This document shows, one piece after another, positions 1-6,639 of a stretch of 15,479 nt of DNA. This DNA is from 188UL27-1 sp038526275 (GTDB lineage: Bacteria; Pseudomonadota; Alphaproteobacteria; Rhodobacterales; Rhodobacteraceae). The position numbers and the translations under genes are program-made. Each line of letters begins with the position of its first letter. Positions within the stretch are counted from its first letter, which is position 1. Location: assembly GCA_038526275.1 (NCBI GenBank), contig JBCBGY010000099.1:1-15479 (forward strand), in the 5' to 3' direction. The notes under the pieces were generated by a model. That model saw only the letters and a program-made list of their open reading frames with translations. It was not told where the DNA came from and ran no database searches.

Positions 1-332
1 GCATTGGCCTCGCGCTGTTCGTCGGTCACAGCATCGAGCGCACGCTTTAGGTTGTCAAAAACTGGCAGGATGTCGCGCGAAAGCTTGGTGCCGCCATACT
101 GTTCCGCCTCCCGCCTGTCCCGCTCGCCGCGTTTACGGGCATTCTCAGCATCGGCCAGGGCCCGCATAAAGCGATCCCGCATGTCGTCCCGCTCAGCACG
201 AAGAGCTTCGATATCTTCAAAGGCGCCGGAAGAGCCCGCATCGTCGGTCAGGTCCACGTCTGCGCCATCTTCGGCCAATGCCGTAATATCGAGCTGTTCT
301 TCAGGATCGTAATTCTTCTTTGCTTCGGACAT
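1..332 (-). CDS. grpE: GrpE nucleotide-exchange factor, 5' part (runs off left edge)
   Basis: The first about 110 residues of GrpE are present and the gene continues beyond the left edge. GrpE is the cytoplasmic co-chaperone that promotes ADP release from DnaK. The translation begins MSEAKKNYDPEEQL, passes through an acidic, poorly conserved N-terminus, and reaches the family's long-helix region with the recognisable segments RALADAENARKRGERDRREA and LPVFDNLKRAL. The ATG (332-330) lies three bases after the hrcA stop, with a weak GGA upstream, so translation is probably coupled to hrcA. The hrcA-grpE pairing is common in bacteria and fits a heat-shock unit. The missing part should hold the C-terminal beta domain that contacts DnaK. 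Identification is from family motifs and context; the family call is firm. Confidence 0.95.
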   Translation of the reverse strand, partial: MSEAKKNYDPEEQLDITALAEDGADVDLTDDAGSSGAFEDIEALRAERDDMRDRFMRALADAENARKRGERDRREAEQYGGTKLSRDILPVFDNLKRALDAVTDEQREAN

Positions 333-335
333 GGT

Positions 336-1406
336 TCATCCTTTGCCTCGGTCCGTCAGAATTCGCCCCACCATCTGCGCGGTGTAATCCACAATGGGAA
401 CGATTCTTCCATAGTTCAATCGCGTCGGGCCGATCACGCCAACGGCGCCAATCACCTTTCGATCAGCGTTCATATAAGGAGACACCACCAAAGAGGAACC
501 CGAAAGTGAAAAAAGCTTGTTCTCGGATCCTATAAAAATACGAACACCGTCCCCTTGATCGGCCAAGTTCAAAAACTCAGCGATATCGCGCTTGCGCTCC
601 AGATCATCAAACAATGTCTTGATCTTGTCGAGTTGCTCGCCTTCCGTTGCACTTTCCAGCAGGTTGGATCTTCCGCGCACAATCAGCCTGGGTTCAGCGG
701 GATCGTCAGAAGACCAAACGGCCAGACCACTTTCCATCAGCTCTTTCGTCAAACCATCGATTTCCCGTTGTCGTGCCGAAATCTGGTTCTCGATCACCTT
801 TGAGAGTTCGGTGAGTGTTCTACCTTCCGCCAATGAATTCAGAAAGTTAGACGCCTCGCGCATGGAACTGGGTGTTTGCCCGGGTGGCGGAGTGAAAACG
901 CGATTCTCCACATGGCCATCACCGAACACCAGCACGACCAGAGCACGGTCATGGCCCAACTGAACAAACTCAATATGTTTGACTGGGGCTTCGTGCTTCG
1001 GGGAAAGGACAAGGCTTGCGACCTGTGTTGCCCCGGACAAAGCCGACCCGACTCTGCCCATCAGTTCGGCGACGTCGACTTCATTCTCACCAAGAGTCGC
1101 ATCGATCTTCGCCTGGTCATCGGCCTCCAGGTCCCGCATCTCAAGCAGGCCGTCTACAAAGAGCCGCAACCCGAGCTGGGTCGGTACTCTACCCGCTGAA
1201 ACATGAGGGCTGTCGAGCAGGCCCAGATATTCCAGATCCTGCATGACGTTGCGGATGGTTGCCGCGGATACGCTTTCTGAAAATTCCCGCGTCAGTGTGC
1301 GGGAGCCTACTGGCTCGCCGCTGTCGAGGTAACTCTCAACGACCCGCCGGAAGACTTCACGGGATCTGTTGTTCAATTCTTCTATTATTTTTGACGCGTC
1401 AGTCAC
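336..1406 (-). CDS. hrcA: Heat-inducible transcription repressor HrcA
   Basis: HrcA is the repressor that binds CIRCE operators upstream of groESL and related chaperone genes; its folding depends on GroEL. The 356-residue protein has the usual family length. An N-terminal winged helix lies at about residues 15-85 (REVFRRVVESYLDSGEPVGS, SAATIRNVMQDLEYLGLL, HVSAGRVPT). The GAF-like middle and C-terminal dimerisation region ends with the family signature GPTRLNYGR. The start is GTG at 1406-1404: an in-frame TGA lies just upstream and the next internal Met is too deep, so no ATG is possible. The Shine-Dalgarno is weak. A six-codon ATG ORF (1419-1399) overlaps the GTG in another frame. grpE follows after three bases. 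No CIRCE element is visible in the window, so self-regulation through CIRCE is not supported here. Confidence 0.96.
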   Translation of the reverse strand: MTDASKIIEELNNRSREVFRRVVESYLDSGEPVGSRTLTREFSESVSAATIRNVMQDLEYLGLLDSPHVSAGRVPTQLGLRLFVDGLLEMRDLEADDQAKIDATLGENEVDVAELMGRVGSALSGATQVASLVLSPKHEAPVKHIEFVQLGHDRALVVLVFGDGHVENRVFTPPPGQTPSSMREASNFLNSLAEGRTLTELSKVIENQISARQREIDGLTKELMESGLAVWSSDDPAEPRLIVRGRSNLLESATEGEQLDKIKTLFDDLERKRDIAEFLNLADQGDGVRIFIGSENKLFSLSGSSLVVSPYMNADRKVIGAVGVIGPTRLNYGRIVPIVDYTAQMVGRILTDRGKG

Positions 1407-1430
1407 GGATCTGCTTCATGATTTGGAAAC

Positions 1431-1460
1431 CTAGTATTTCCAGTCAGCGGCTTTGGTCAA
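1431..1460 (-). promoter_or_regulatory. Possible sigma-70-type promoter for hrcA-grpE
   Basis: Reading on the minus strand, TTGACC (1460-1455) is followed after 18 bases by TACTAG (1436-1431), about 25 bases before the hrcA GTG. The -35 is good; the -10 is weak (three of six bases). A 5-bp inverted repeat GGAAA-N7-TTTCC (1425-1441) spans the -10 and could be an operator or chance. I saw no convincing sigma-32 promoter in the gap, although two CTTG motifs lie further upstream. Low confidence. Confidence 0.3.
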
Positions 1461-1510
1461 TGCGGGGTTGCATCACCTGACCCCTGACGACAAGAGTGGC
1501 GCAAGAGACG

Positions 1511-1516
1511 GGGAGG
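1511..1516 (+). promoter_or_regulatory. Ribosome-binding site that fixes the rph start
   Basis: GGGAGG lies five bases before the ATG at 1522. It is the strongest Shine-Dalgarno in the left part of the window and supports the family-typical start MRPSGR over the in-frame ATG at 1453. Confidence 0.75.
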
Positions 1517-1521
1517 CCACC

Positions 1522-2244
1522 ATGCGACCATCTGGCAGAGACGTAAATATCATGCGTCCCATATCAATCGAAACCGGCACCGCCCGCCATGCAGAAGGGT
1601 CGTGTTTGATTAAATGTGGCGATACCCATGTGCTCTGCACCGCTAGTTTGGAAGAACGTGTACCGCCATTTCTGAAAGGGACTGGGCTAGGCTGGGTAAC
1701 AGCAGAGTACGGCATGCTGCCCCGCGCGACCCATACACGGATGCGCAGGGAGGCTTCCGCTGGTAAGCAATCCGGCCGAACCCAAGAAATTCAGCGCCTG
1801 ATTGGGCGGTCGCTCCGCGCAGGGGTGGATCGGGTGGCGTTGGGAGAACGTCAGATCACGATCGACTGCGATGTGCTACAGGCGGATGGTGGCACCCGTT
1901 GTGCTTCAATCACAGGGGCTTGGGTTGCCTTGCGCCTTGCGGTGAATGCCTTGATGAAATCAGGCGACATTATTTCGGATGCTTTGACAGATCATGTGGC
2001 CGCGGTCAGTTGCGGAATCTATGCAGGTCAACCAGTTTTGGACTTGGACTATGCCGAGGATTCCGAGGCGGGAACCGACGGCAACTTCGTCATGACCGGA
2101 GGCGGAAAGTTAATCGAAGTCCAAGCTAGCGCCGAGGGTGCTTCATTTTCACGGGATCAACTCAACACACTATTGGACCTTGCCGAAAAAGGCGTTTCAG
2201 AATTGGTCGCTGCTCAGAAAGCCGCTGTTGATGCGTCGATTTGA
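1522..2244 (+). CDS. rph: Ribonuclease PH (tRNA nucleotidyltransferase)
   Basis: RNase PH is a phosphate-dependent 3'-5' exoribonuclease that trims tRNA 3' ends and degrades structured RNA in the cytoplasm. The 240-residue protein matches the usual length of about 238. It starts with the family-typical MRPSGR, followed by SIETGTARHAEGSCLI, the HTRMRRE segment near residues 71-77, GRTQEIQRLIGRSLRA (85-100) in the phosphate-binding region, and the acidic catalytic stretch TIDCDVLQADGGTRCASITG (113-132). An in-frame ATG exists at 1453, but the ATG at 1522 has a strong GGGAGG and gives the family N-terminus. rph is divergent from hrcA across 115 bp. Its last 14 bases overlap the start of rdgB, so the two are probably translationally coupled. 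Confidence 0.97.
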   Translation: MRPSGRDVNIMRPISIETGTARHAEGSCLIKCGDTHVLCTASLEERVPPFLKGTGLGWVTAEYGMLPRATHTRMRREASAGKQSGRTQEIQRLIGRSLRAGVDRVALGERQITIDCDVLQADGGTRCASITGAWVALRLAVNALMKSGDIISDALTDHVAAVSCGIYAGQPVLDLDYAEDSEAGTDGNFVMTGGGKLIEVQASAEGASFSRDQLNTLLDLAEKGVSELVAAQKAAVDASI

Positions 2245-2839
2245 AGGAAACCAACTCATCCTGGCGTCGCACAATGCGGGCAAACTGCGGGAAATTGCGA
2301 CGTTGGTCGAGCCTTTTGGTGTTTCGGTCAAATCCGCTGGTGAGTTGGGCTTGGAAGAGCCCGAGGAAACCGAAGACACGTTTGCTGGTAATGCGCGCAT
2401 CAAAGCCCATTATGCCGCGAAACATGGTGGGCTGCCTGCCCTGTCCGACGATAGCGGCATCGCCGTGGATCCTTTGGACGGACAACCGGGTGTCTATACG
2501 GCAGATTGGGCGGAAACGGCAAACGGCCGTGATTTCAAACTGGCGATGACCAAGGTCTGGACATTGTGTGAAGAGCGGGCAGCGCCGGAGCCGCGCACCG
2601 CCCGATTCATCTGCACACTCTGTATGGCATGGCCCGATGGGCACGACGAGGTTTTCGAAGGAGCGGTGGAAGGACGGCTTGTTTGGCCCATGCGTGGTAA
2701 GCGCGGTTTTGGCTTCGACCCGATGTTTTTGCCGAATGGGCAGACAGAGACGTTCGGCGAGATGGATCCCGACAAGAAGCAGGGTATGTCGCACCGGTCT
2801 GTCGCCTTCGCAAAGCTCACCGCCGGTTGTTTTGCCTGA
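2231..2839 (+). CDS. rdgB: XTP/dITP (non-canonical purine NTP) pyrophosphatase, Ham1/RdgB family
   Basis: RdgB hydrolyses XTP, ITP and dITP to monophosphates and so keeps deaminated purines out of DNA and RNA. The 202-residue protein has the expected length. Visible family motifs are ILASHNAGKLREI (10-22, substrate binding), LSDDSGIAVD (71-80, with the catalytic/metal-binding aspartates), QPGVYTADWA, GFGFDPMFLP, and the C-terminal MSHRSVAF that recognises the base. I chose the ATG at 2231, inside the 3' end of rph, because it puts the SHNAGK motif at the usual distance from the N-terminus; the in-frame ATG at 2138 would add 31 unrelated residues. The stop overlaps the proposed TTG start of hemW by 8 bp. 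An rph-rdgB-hemW order is frequent in alphaproteobacteria. Confidence 0.96.
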   Translation: MRRFEGNQLILASHNAGKLREIATLVEPFGVSVKSAGELGLEEPEETEDTFAGNARIKAHYAAKHGGLPALSDDSGIAVDPLDGQPGVYTADWAETANGRDFKLAMTKVWTLCEERAAPEPRTARFICTLCMAWPDGHDEVFEGAVEGRLVWPMRGKRGFGFDPMFLPNGQTETFGEMDPDKKQGMSHRSVAFAKLTAGCFA

Positions 2840-3971
2840 CCCTGGATTTGGATTGTATCTGCACTGGCCGTTTTGCCAGGCCAAATGCCCGTACTGCGAT
2901 TTTAACTCTCATGTTGCGAAATTTGTTGATCAGGCTGCCTGGGCAGCCGCCTTCTGTCAGCAAATTGAGTATTTCGGAGAGTTGACGCGCGAACGGCTTC
3001 TCACCAGCATTTTCTTCGGAGGAGGAACGCCGAGCCTGATGGATGCGTCTGTCGTAGAGACGATTCTGAACAAGGCTCGCGCAACGTGGCGTTGGGTCAA
3101 TGACATTGAGATCACGCTGGAGGCAAATCCCACCTCGGTTGAAGCTGACCGGTTCCGTGACTACCGATTGGCAGGCGTCAACCGGATCTCAATGGGGTTG
3201 CAAGCTTTACGTGACCAAGACCTTAAGGCACTTGGAAGATTGCACACGGTTGCAGAGGCAAAATCTGCATTCAAGACTGCGCAGTCGATATTCGACCGGG
3301 TCTCATTTGACCTGATCTATGCACGTCAGGACCAAAGCCTGTCAGATTGGCGAAGTGAACTGGCGGAGGCTCTGTCTTTTTCAGCGGATCACCTCTCGCT
3401 CTACCAACTGACAATAGAAGATGGCACGGCATTTGCGGACCGGTTCCGTGCAGGAGGGCTCAAAGGCCTACCTGATCAAGATGTCGCCGCGGAAATGTAT
3501 GAAGTCACTCAAGAAATGTGTGATGCGGCTGGACTGCCGGCTTATGAGATCTCGAACCATGCCAAGCCCGGGGCTGAGTCGCGCCATAATCTGACCTACT
3601 GGAAAGGTGGAAACTGGATAGGCATTGGACCGGGAGCACATGGCAGGCTTAGTCTCAATACGACGGTATATGGTATTGAAGCTACATCAAACCCCAACAT
3701 GTGGTTGAGTCAGGCGACACGAAATCCTGAGGAGCCGACCGTTTGGCATAATATTCCTGAAGCCGAGCAGGCCACGGAACGGCTGCTCATGGGAATGAGG
3801 CTCACAGAAGGAATATCGTTGGAAAACTGGCTTTTGCCTTATCTCAATCATCAGAAGGTTGAAACCTTCCAGGAAATGCGGCTGATTGAGGTAGAGCATG
3901 GTTCGATAAAAACGACGGCCCGTGGTCGACTTCTCTTGGACAGTATCCTGAAGGACATCATTGCGGATTAA
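2832..3971 (+). CDS. hemW: Radical SAM haem chaperone HemW
   Basis: HemW is a radical-SAM protein, often mislabelled as oxygen-independent coproporphyrinogen III oxidase, that binds haem and is thought to deliver it to membrane respiratory enzymes. From the start chosen here it is 379 residues, the family's usual size. The N-terminal CxxxCxxC iron-sulfur motif is FCQAKCPYC (Cys15, Cys19, Cys22), GGGTPS lies at 63-68, and the HemW-type HNLTYW motif is at 252-257. The true coproporphyrinogen dehydrogenase (HemN) carries a longer N-terminus that is absent here. The start is a TTG at 2832-2834 overlapping the rdgB stop: no ATG or GTG lies between the upstream rdgB-antiframe sequence and the motif. 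An in-frame ATG at 2568 would add 88 residues that are only rdgB read out of frame. Start confidence is moderate; family confidence is high. Confidence 0.93.
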   Translation: MPDPGFGLYLHWPFCQAKCPYCDFNSHVAKFVDQAAWAAAFCQQIEYFGELTRERLLTSIFFGGGTPSLMDASVVETILNKARATWRWVNDIEITLEANPTSVEADRFRDYRLAGVNRISMGLQALRDQDLKALGRLHTVAEAKSAFKTAQSIFDRVSFDLIYARQDQSLSDWRSELAEALSFSADHLSLYQLTIEDGTAFADRFRAGGLKGLPDQDVAAEMYEVTQEMCDAAGLPAYEISNHAKPGAESRHNLTYWKGGNWIGIGPGAHGRLSLNTTVYGIEATSNPNMWLSQATRNPEEPTVWHNIPEAEQATERLLMGMRLTEGISLENWLLPYLNHQKVETFQEMRLIEVEHGSIKTTARGRLLLDSILKDIIAD

Positions 3972-3974
3972 GCC

Positions 3975-4328
3975 ATGCGCATCGTATGGGCCACATGTGG
4001 CATCATAGCACTTTGCTTAGGGACACTTGGTATTGCCTTGCCCCTGCTGCCGACGGTGCCGTTCCTTCTATTAGCCGCGTTCTGTTTTGCAAGAAGTTCG
4101 CCGCAACTCCACAAATGGCTTATCGAGCATCCTGTCTTTGGTCCGCCCATCCAAGACTGGAGTAGAAACGGTTCCATTGGCTTGCCTGCAAAACGGGCGG
4201 CAACCGCCTCAATCGCCGTGGTTTTTCTGATTTCTGTCTTCTTGGGTCTAAGCATCTATCTTCTGGCCATACAGGCCGTGGTGCTTTCCATGGTCCTTTT
4301 ATTTATATGGACCAGACCTACTGCGTAG
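3975..4328 (+). CDS. Small DUF454 (YbaN-family) inner-membrane protein
   Basis: This is a 117-residue, largely hydrophobic protein of unknown function. It shows the DUF454/YbaN pattern: an N-terminal hydrophobic hairpin (about residues 1-37, with GIALPLLPTVPFLLLAAFCF), a polar middle with FARSSPQLHKWLIEHPVFGP and a DWxRNG segment, then one or two further hydrophobic segments (about 76-113). No catalytic residues can be assigned. The ATG follows the hemW stop by three bases, so it is the last gene of the rph-rdgB-hemW unit. Its final 11 bases overlap the 3' end of parB on the other strand, leaving no room for a separate terminator. A role linked to haem handling by HemW is only a guess from adjacency. 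Confidence 0.85.
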   Translation: MRIVWATCGIIALCLGTLGIALPLLPTVPFLLLAAFCFARSSPQLHKWLIEHPVFGPPIQDWSRNGSIGLPAKRAATASIAVVFLISVFLGLSIYLLAIQAVVLSMVLLFIWTRPTA

Positions 4329-5205
4329 TTGAGAGCAATTGGCAAAGTTGATCAAGTTGATCCAGATCGCGGTAAGAGATGGTTAGTTTGCCTGTACCCT
4401 CATGGCCGCTATGGTTGATGACGACCTTCATTCGCAAATTCGCTGACAGATCATTTTCCAAAGCAACAGTGTCGGCATCCTTGGTTTGACCAACCGAACG
4501 TTTCGGTGTTTCAGCGGTCGAACCGGACAGGCTCTTGGTCAACCGCTCCGTTTCGCGAACCGAAAGCCCCTGAGCAACCACACGTCTTGCGAGTGGAACT
4601 GGATCATCCAGCGTAATCAAAGCTCTAGCATGACCCTGAGACAGTTCACCATTCATGAGCATCTCTTGGACTTGCTCCGGTAGCTTCAAAAGCCTTAGGA
4701 AATTGGTGATATGGCTCCGGCTTTTACCAAGCGCTGTAGCAAGTTGCTCCTGCGTATGTCCAAACTTTTCGATGAGTTGCGCGTAACCTTGGGCCTCTTC
4801 CACCGGATTCAGATCAGCCCGTTGAATGTTCTCAATTATAGCAATTTCTAAGGTTTCGGTATCATCGAGATCACGGATCAAAACCGGCACTTCATGCAAT
4901 TGTGCAATCTGCGCCGCCCGCCAACGCCGTTCCCCTGCTACAATTTGATAGGTGCCATTGTCGTGCGGACGTACGATGAGAGGTTGGATAACACCTTTTT
5001 CACCGACTGAGTCCGCCAGTTGGTTCAAGTCATCCTCGTTAAACGTTCTCCGGGGTTGGTCGGGGTTCGGTTTGACCAACTCAATAGCAACAGACTGTTC
5101 GCCCGAACGTGGCTTTTGAGACGTGCCAATACCATCAATGGCTACATCCGACATCAGGGCGGACAAACCACGACCCAAACCACGTGCCTTCTTCTGCTCG
5201 ACCAT
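4318..5205 (-). CDS. parB: Chromosome-partitioning protein ParB (CTPase, parS-binding)
   Basis: ParB is a CTP-dependent DNA clamp that loads at parS, spreads along DNA and is moved by ParA to segregate replication origins. The 295-residue protein has all the expected parts: an N-terminal ParA-contacting LGRGLSAL (10-17), the CTP-binding N-domain with PNPDQPR and GERRWRA (91-97), ENIQRADLNPVEEA (125-138), a helix-turn-helix at about 151-175 (HTQEQLATALGKSRSHITNF), and a C-terminal dimerisation domain ending DQLCQLL. The ATG at 5205 lies 11 bases after the parA stop. Three perfect parS sites lie just upstream in the same gene cluster, which supports chromosomal rather than plasmid ParB. Its 3' end overlaps the DUF454 gene tail to tail. 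Confidence 0.97.
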   Translation of the reverse strand: MVEQKKARGLGRGLSALMSDVAIDGIGTSQKPRSGEQSVAIELVKPNPDQPRRTFNEDDLNQLADSVGEKGVIQPLIVRPHDNGTYQIVAGERRWRAAQIAQLHEVPVLIRDLDDTETLEIAIIENIQRADLNPVEEAQGYAQLIEKFGHTQEQLATALGKSRSHITNFLRLLKLPEQVQEMLMNGELSQGHARALITLDDPVPLARRVVAQGLSVRETERLTKSLSGSTAETPKRSVGQTKDADTVALENDLSANLRMKVVINHSGHEGTGKLTISYRDLDQLDQLCQLLSTTQ

Positions 5206-5216
5206 GAAGCCTTTCC

Positions 5217-6020
5217 TTATGCTGCTCGGCCGATGTCGCGGCTCAAAATTTCCTGTGCAAGTGCCCTATAGGCGAGGCTGCCCTTGGATGTTGGATCGAA
5301 ACTTATGACCGGTTTGGAGAAGCTCGGCGCTTCACTCACACGGACGTTGCGAGGTACGCGAGTCTTGAACACCAATTCCCCCATCGCGCTTCTCGCTTCT
5401 TCCTCGACCTGCAAGGACAACTTGTTGCGTCGGTCGAACATAGTTAGCACAATACCTTCGATCCGAAGGTTTGGATTTGCCGTTTCGCGAACATCCCGAT
5501 GTGTTAACATCAGTTGCGACAAGCCTTCCAAAGCAAAATACTCGCTCTGCAAGGGAACAAGAATGGAATGCGCAGCAACCATCGCATTCACAGTCAGAAG
5601 ATTGAGCGACGGCGGACAGTCGATGAATACATGATCTACACCCAAATCCTGAAGCGCCGATTGCGAAAGAGCCTTCTTCAAAATAAAGCTGCGGCGTTGA
5701 CGACTTGCGAGCTGAATATCTGCGGAACTGAGATCTGTGGTGCTTGGGACAAGCCTAACTCCGGCCTCTGACGTCTCGACCACAACATTTTCAAGAGTCG
5801 TATCCTCCAACAATAACTCGTAGGTTGTCAGACGGCGGAGCTGAGGATGGACCCCCAGGCCGGTCGACGCGTTACCCTGAGGATCCAAGTCCACGATAAG
5901 CGTCTGGTGACCGCGTTCCGCCATAGCGGCGGCTAAGTTGATCGCGGTTGTTGTCTTACCAACCCCTCCCTTTTGGTTCACCACTGCTATTATCTTGGGG
6001 GACGTAGTCGCGTCAGACAC
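5217..6020 (-). CDS. parA: Chromosome-partitioning ATPase ParA (Soj-type)
   Basis: ParA is a deviant-Walker ATPase that binds DNA non-specifically as an ATP dimer and forms the gradient along which ParB-parS complexes move. The 267-residue protein has the deviant Walker A motif KGGVGKTT (17-24), IVDLDPQGNASTGLG (the A' region), and the Walker B segment HVFIDCPPSLNLLT. It lacks an N-terminal helix-turn-helix, so it is the short chromosomal type rather than a P1-like plasmid ParA. The start is GTG at 6020-6018, overlapping the rsmG stop by 8 bp (GTGTCTGA), which implies translational coupling. parB follows after 11 bases. Confidence 0.97.
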   Translation of the reverse strand: MSDATTSPKIIAVVNQKGGVGKTTTAINLAAAMAERGHQTLIVDLDPQGNASTGLGVHPQLRRLTTYELLLEDTTLENVVVETSEAGVRLVPSTTDLSSADIQLASRQRRSFILKKALSQSALQDLGVDHVFIDCPPSLNLLTVNAMVAAHSILVPLQSEYFALEGLSQLMLTHRDVRETANPNLRIEGIVLTMFDRRNKLSLQVEEEARSAMGELVFKTRVPRNVRVSEAPSFSKPVISFDPTSKGSLAYRALAQEILSRDIGRAA

Positions 6021-6639
6021 GATATAGACCTTTCAGCTCCAGAATCGCAGCTTCATTATGAGTTAAACTATCGTGGGTAAGAAGCTCAAAATGGAACTTA
6101 TCCCGGGCTTTTTTGACTTCCTTTCGATGCTGGCGCCCTTTCAAGAAAAGACATATACCATTCTCGTTGAGATGTGGGACTGCGAGGGCCAGAAGTTGTT
6201 CTAGAGGAGCGAGGGCTCTCGCAGAGATGCAATCCGCCCTAAGACCGTCCTGTTGTTCGATTCTTCGGTTCACGATTTCAACCTCTACCTTCAACTCCCG
6301 CACAACAGTCCTTAGGAAGACGGCTTTTCTCTGGTCGCTTTCAACGAGGGTAAACCGCAGCTTTGGCCGGCGCTCATGTGCGATGACTGCGCAAACCAAT
6401 CCTGGAAAGCCGCCGCCCGAACCAAGATCAAGCCAATGGCCTTCAATCGCTGGGAAGAAGCTCAGAAGTTGAGCAGAATCCTCAAAATGCCGGGCCCAGG
6501 ACTGTGACATAGTCGAGCGCGCAACCAAGTTTATACTGGGATTCCAGCGCTGCAGCATCGAATAGTGAGTTTCCAGTCGCTCCAGTGTTTCACGTGAAAC
6601 ATTCTTGGCAAGAGACGTTCCCGAGATTTCAGGTATCAT
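6013..6639 (-). CDS. rsmG: 16S rRNA (guanine-527 N7) methyltransferase RsmG/GidB
   Basis: RsmG methylates G527 in the 530 loop of 16S rRNA using S-adenosylmethionine; loss gives low-level streptomycin resistance in other bacteria. The 208-residue protein is of normal length. It shows RWNPSINLVA (31-40), WARHFEDSAQLL, the SAM-binding loop WLDLGSGGGFPGL (69-81) and an ALAPLEQLL segment. Residues 14-19 (VSRETL) are encoded by a perfect parS palindrome, so this stretch may be fixed by DNA function rather than by enzyme function. The start ATG overlaps the mnmG stop in an ATGA junction (4 bp), and the gene ends 8 bp inside parA. The mnmG-rsmG-parA-parB order is the classic origin-proximal gid-par cluster. 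Confidence 0.97.
   Translation of the reverse strand: MIPEISGTSLAKNVSRETLERLETHYSMLQRWNPSINLVARSTMSQSWARHFEDSAQLLSFFPAIEGHWLDLGSGGGFPGLVCAVIAHERRPKLRFTLVESDQRKAVFLRTVVRELKVEVEIVNRRIEQQDGLRADCISARALAPLEQLLALAVPHLNENGICLFLKGRQHRKEVKKARDKFHFELLTHDSLTHNEAAILELKGLYRV
6586..6601. promoter_or_regulatory. parS centromere site 1 (inside rsmG)
   Basis: A perfect 16-bp palindrome TGTTTCACGTGAAACA, identical to the known bacterial chromosomal parS consensus. It lies in the 5' part of rsmG and encodes VSRET in that frame. It is 320 bp from site 2 and about 0.6 kb upstream of parA. ParB binding is inferred from sequence identity and the adjacent parAB genes. Confidence 0.95.

Noticed and set aside
1407..1521. 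CIRCE operator (GCACTC...GAGTGC) or sigma-32 promoter upstream of hrcA
   Set aside because: No CIRCE half-sites are present; two CTTG motifs exist but lack a matching -10 at the right spacing.
2568..2831. N-terminal extension of HemW from the upstream in-frame ATG
   Set aside because: It is rdgB coding sequence in another frame, arginine/serine-rich, and would put the CxxxCxxC motif about 88 residues too deep.
2162..2884. 240-codon minus-strand ORF opposite rdgB
   Set aside because: Antisense shadow of a clear rdgB with all family motifs; its own translation shows no recognisable domain.
4318..6020. Plasmid-type or second-replicon parAB
   Set aside because: ParA lacks the N-terminal helix-turn-helix, parS matches the chromosomal consensus, and mnmG-rsmG linkage is the chromosomal arrangement; no repABC-type genes nearby.
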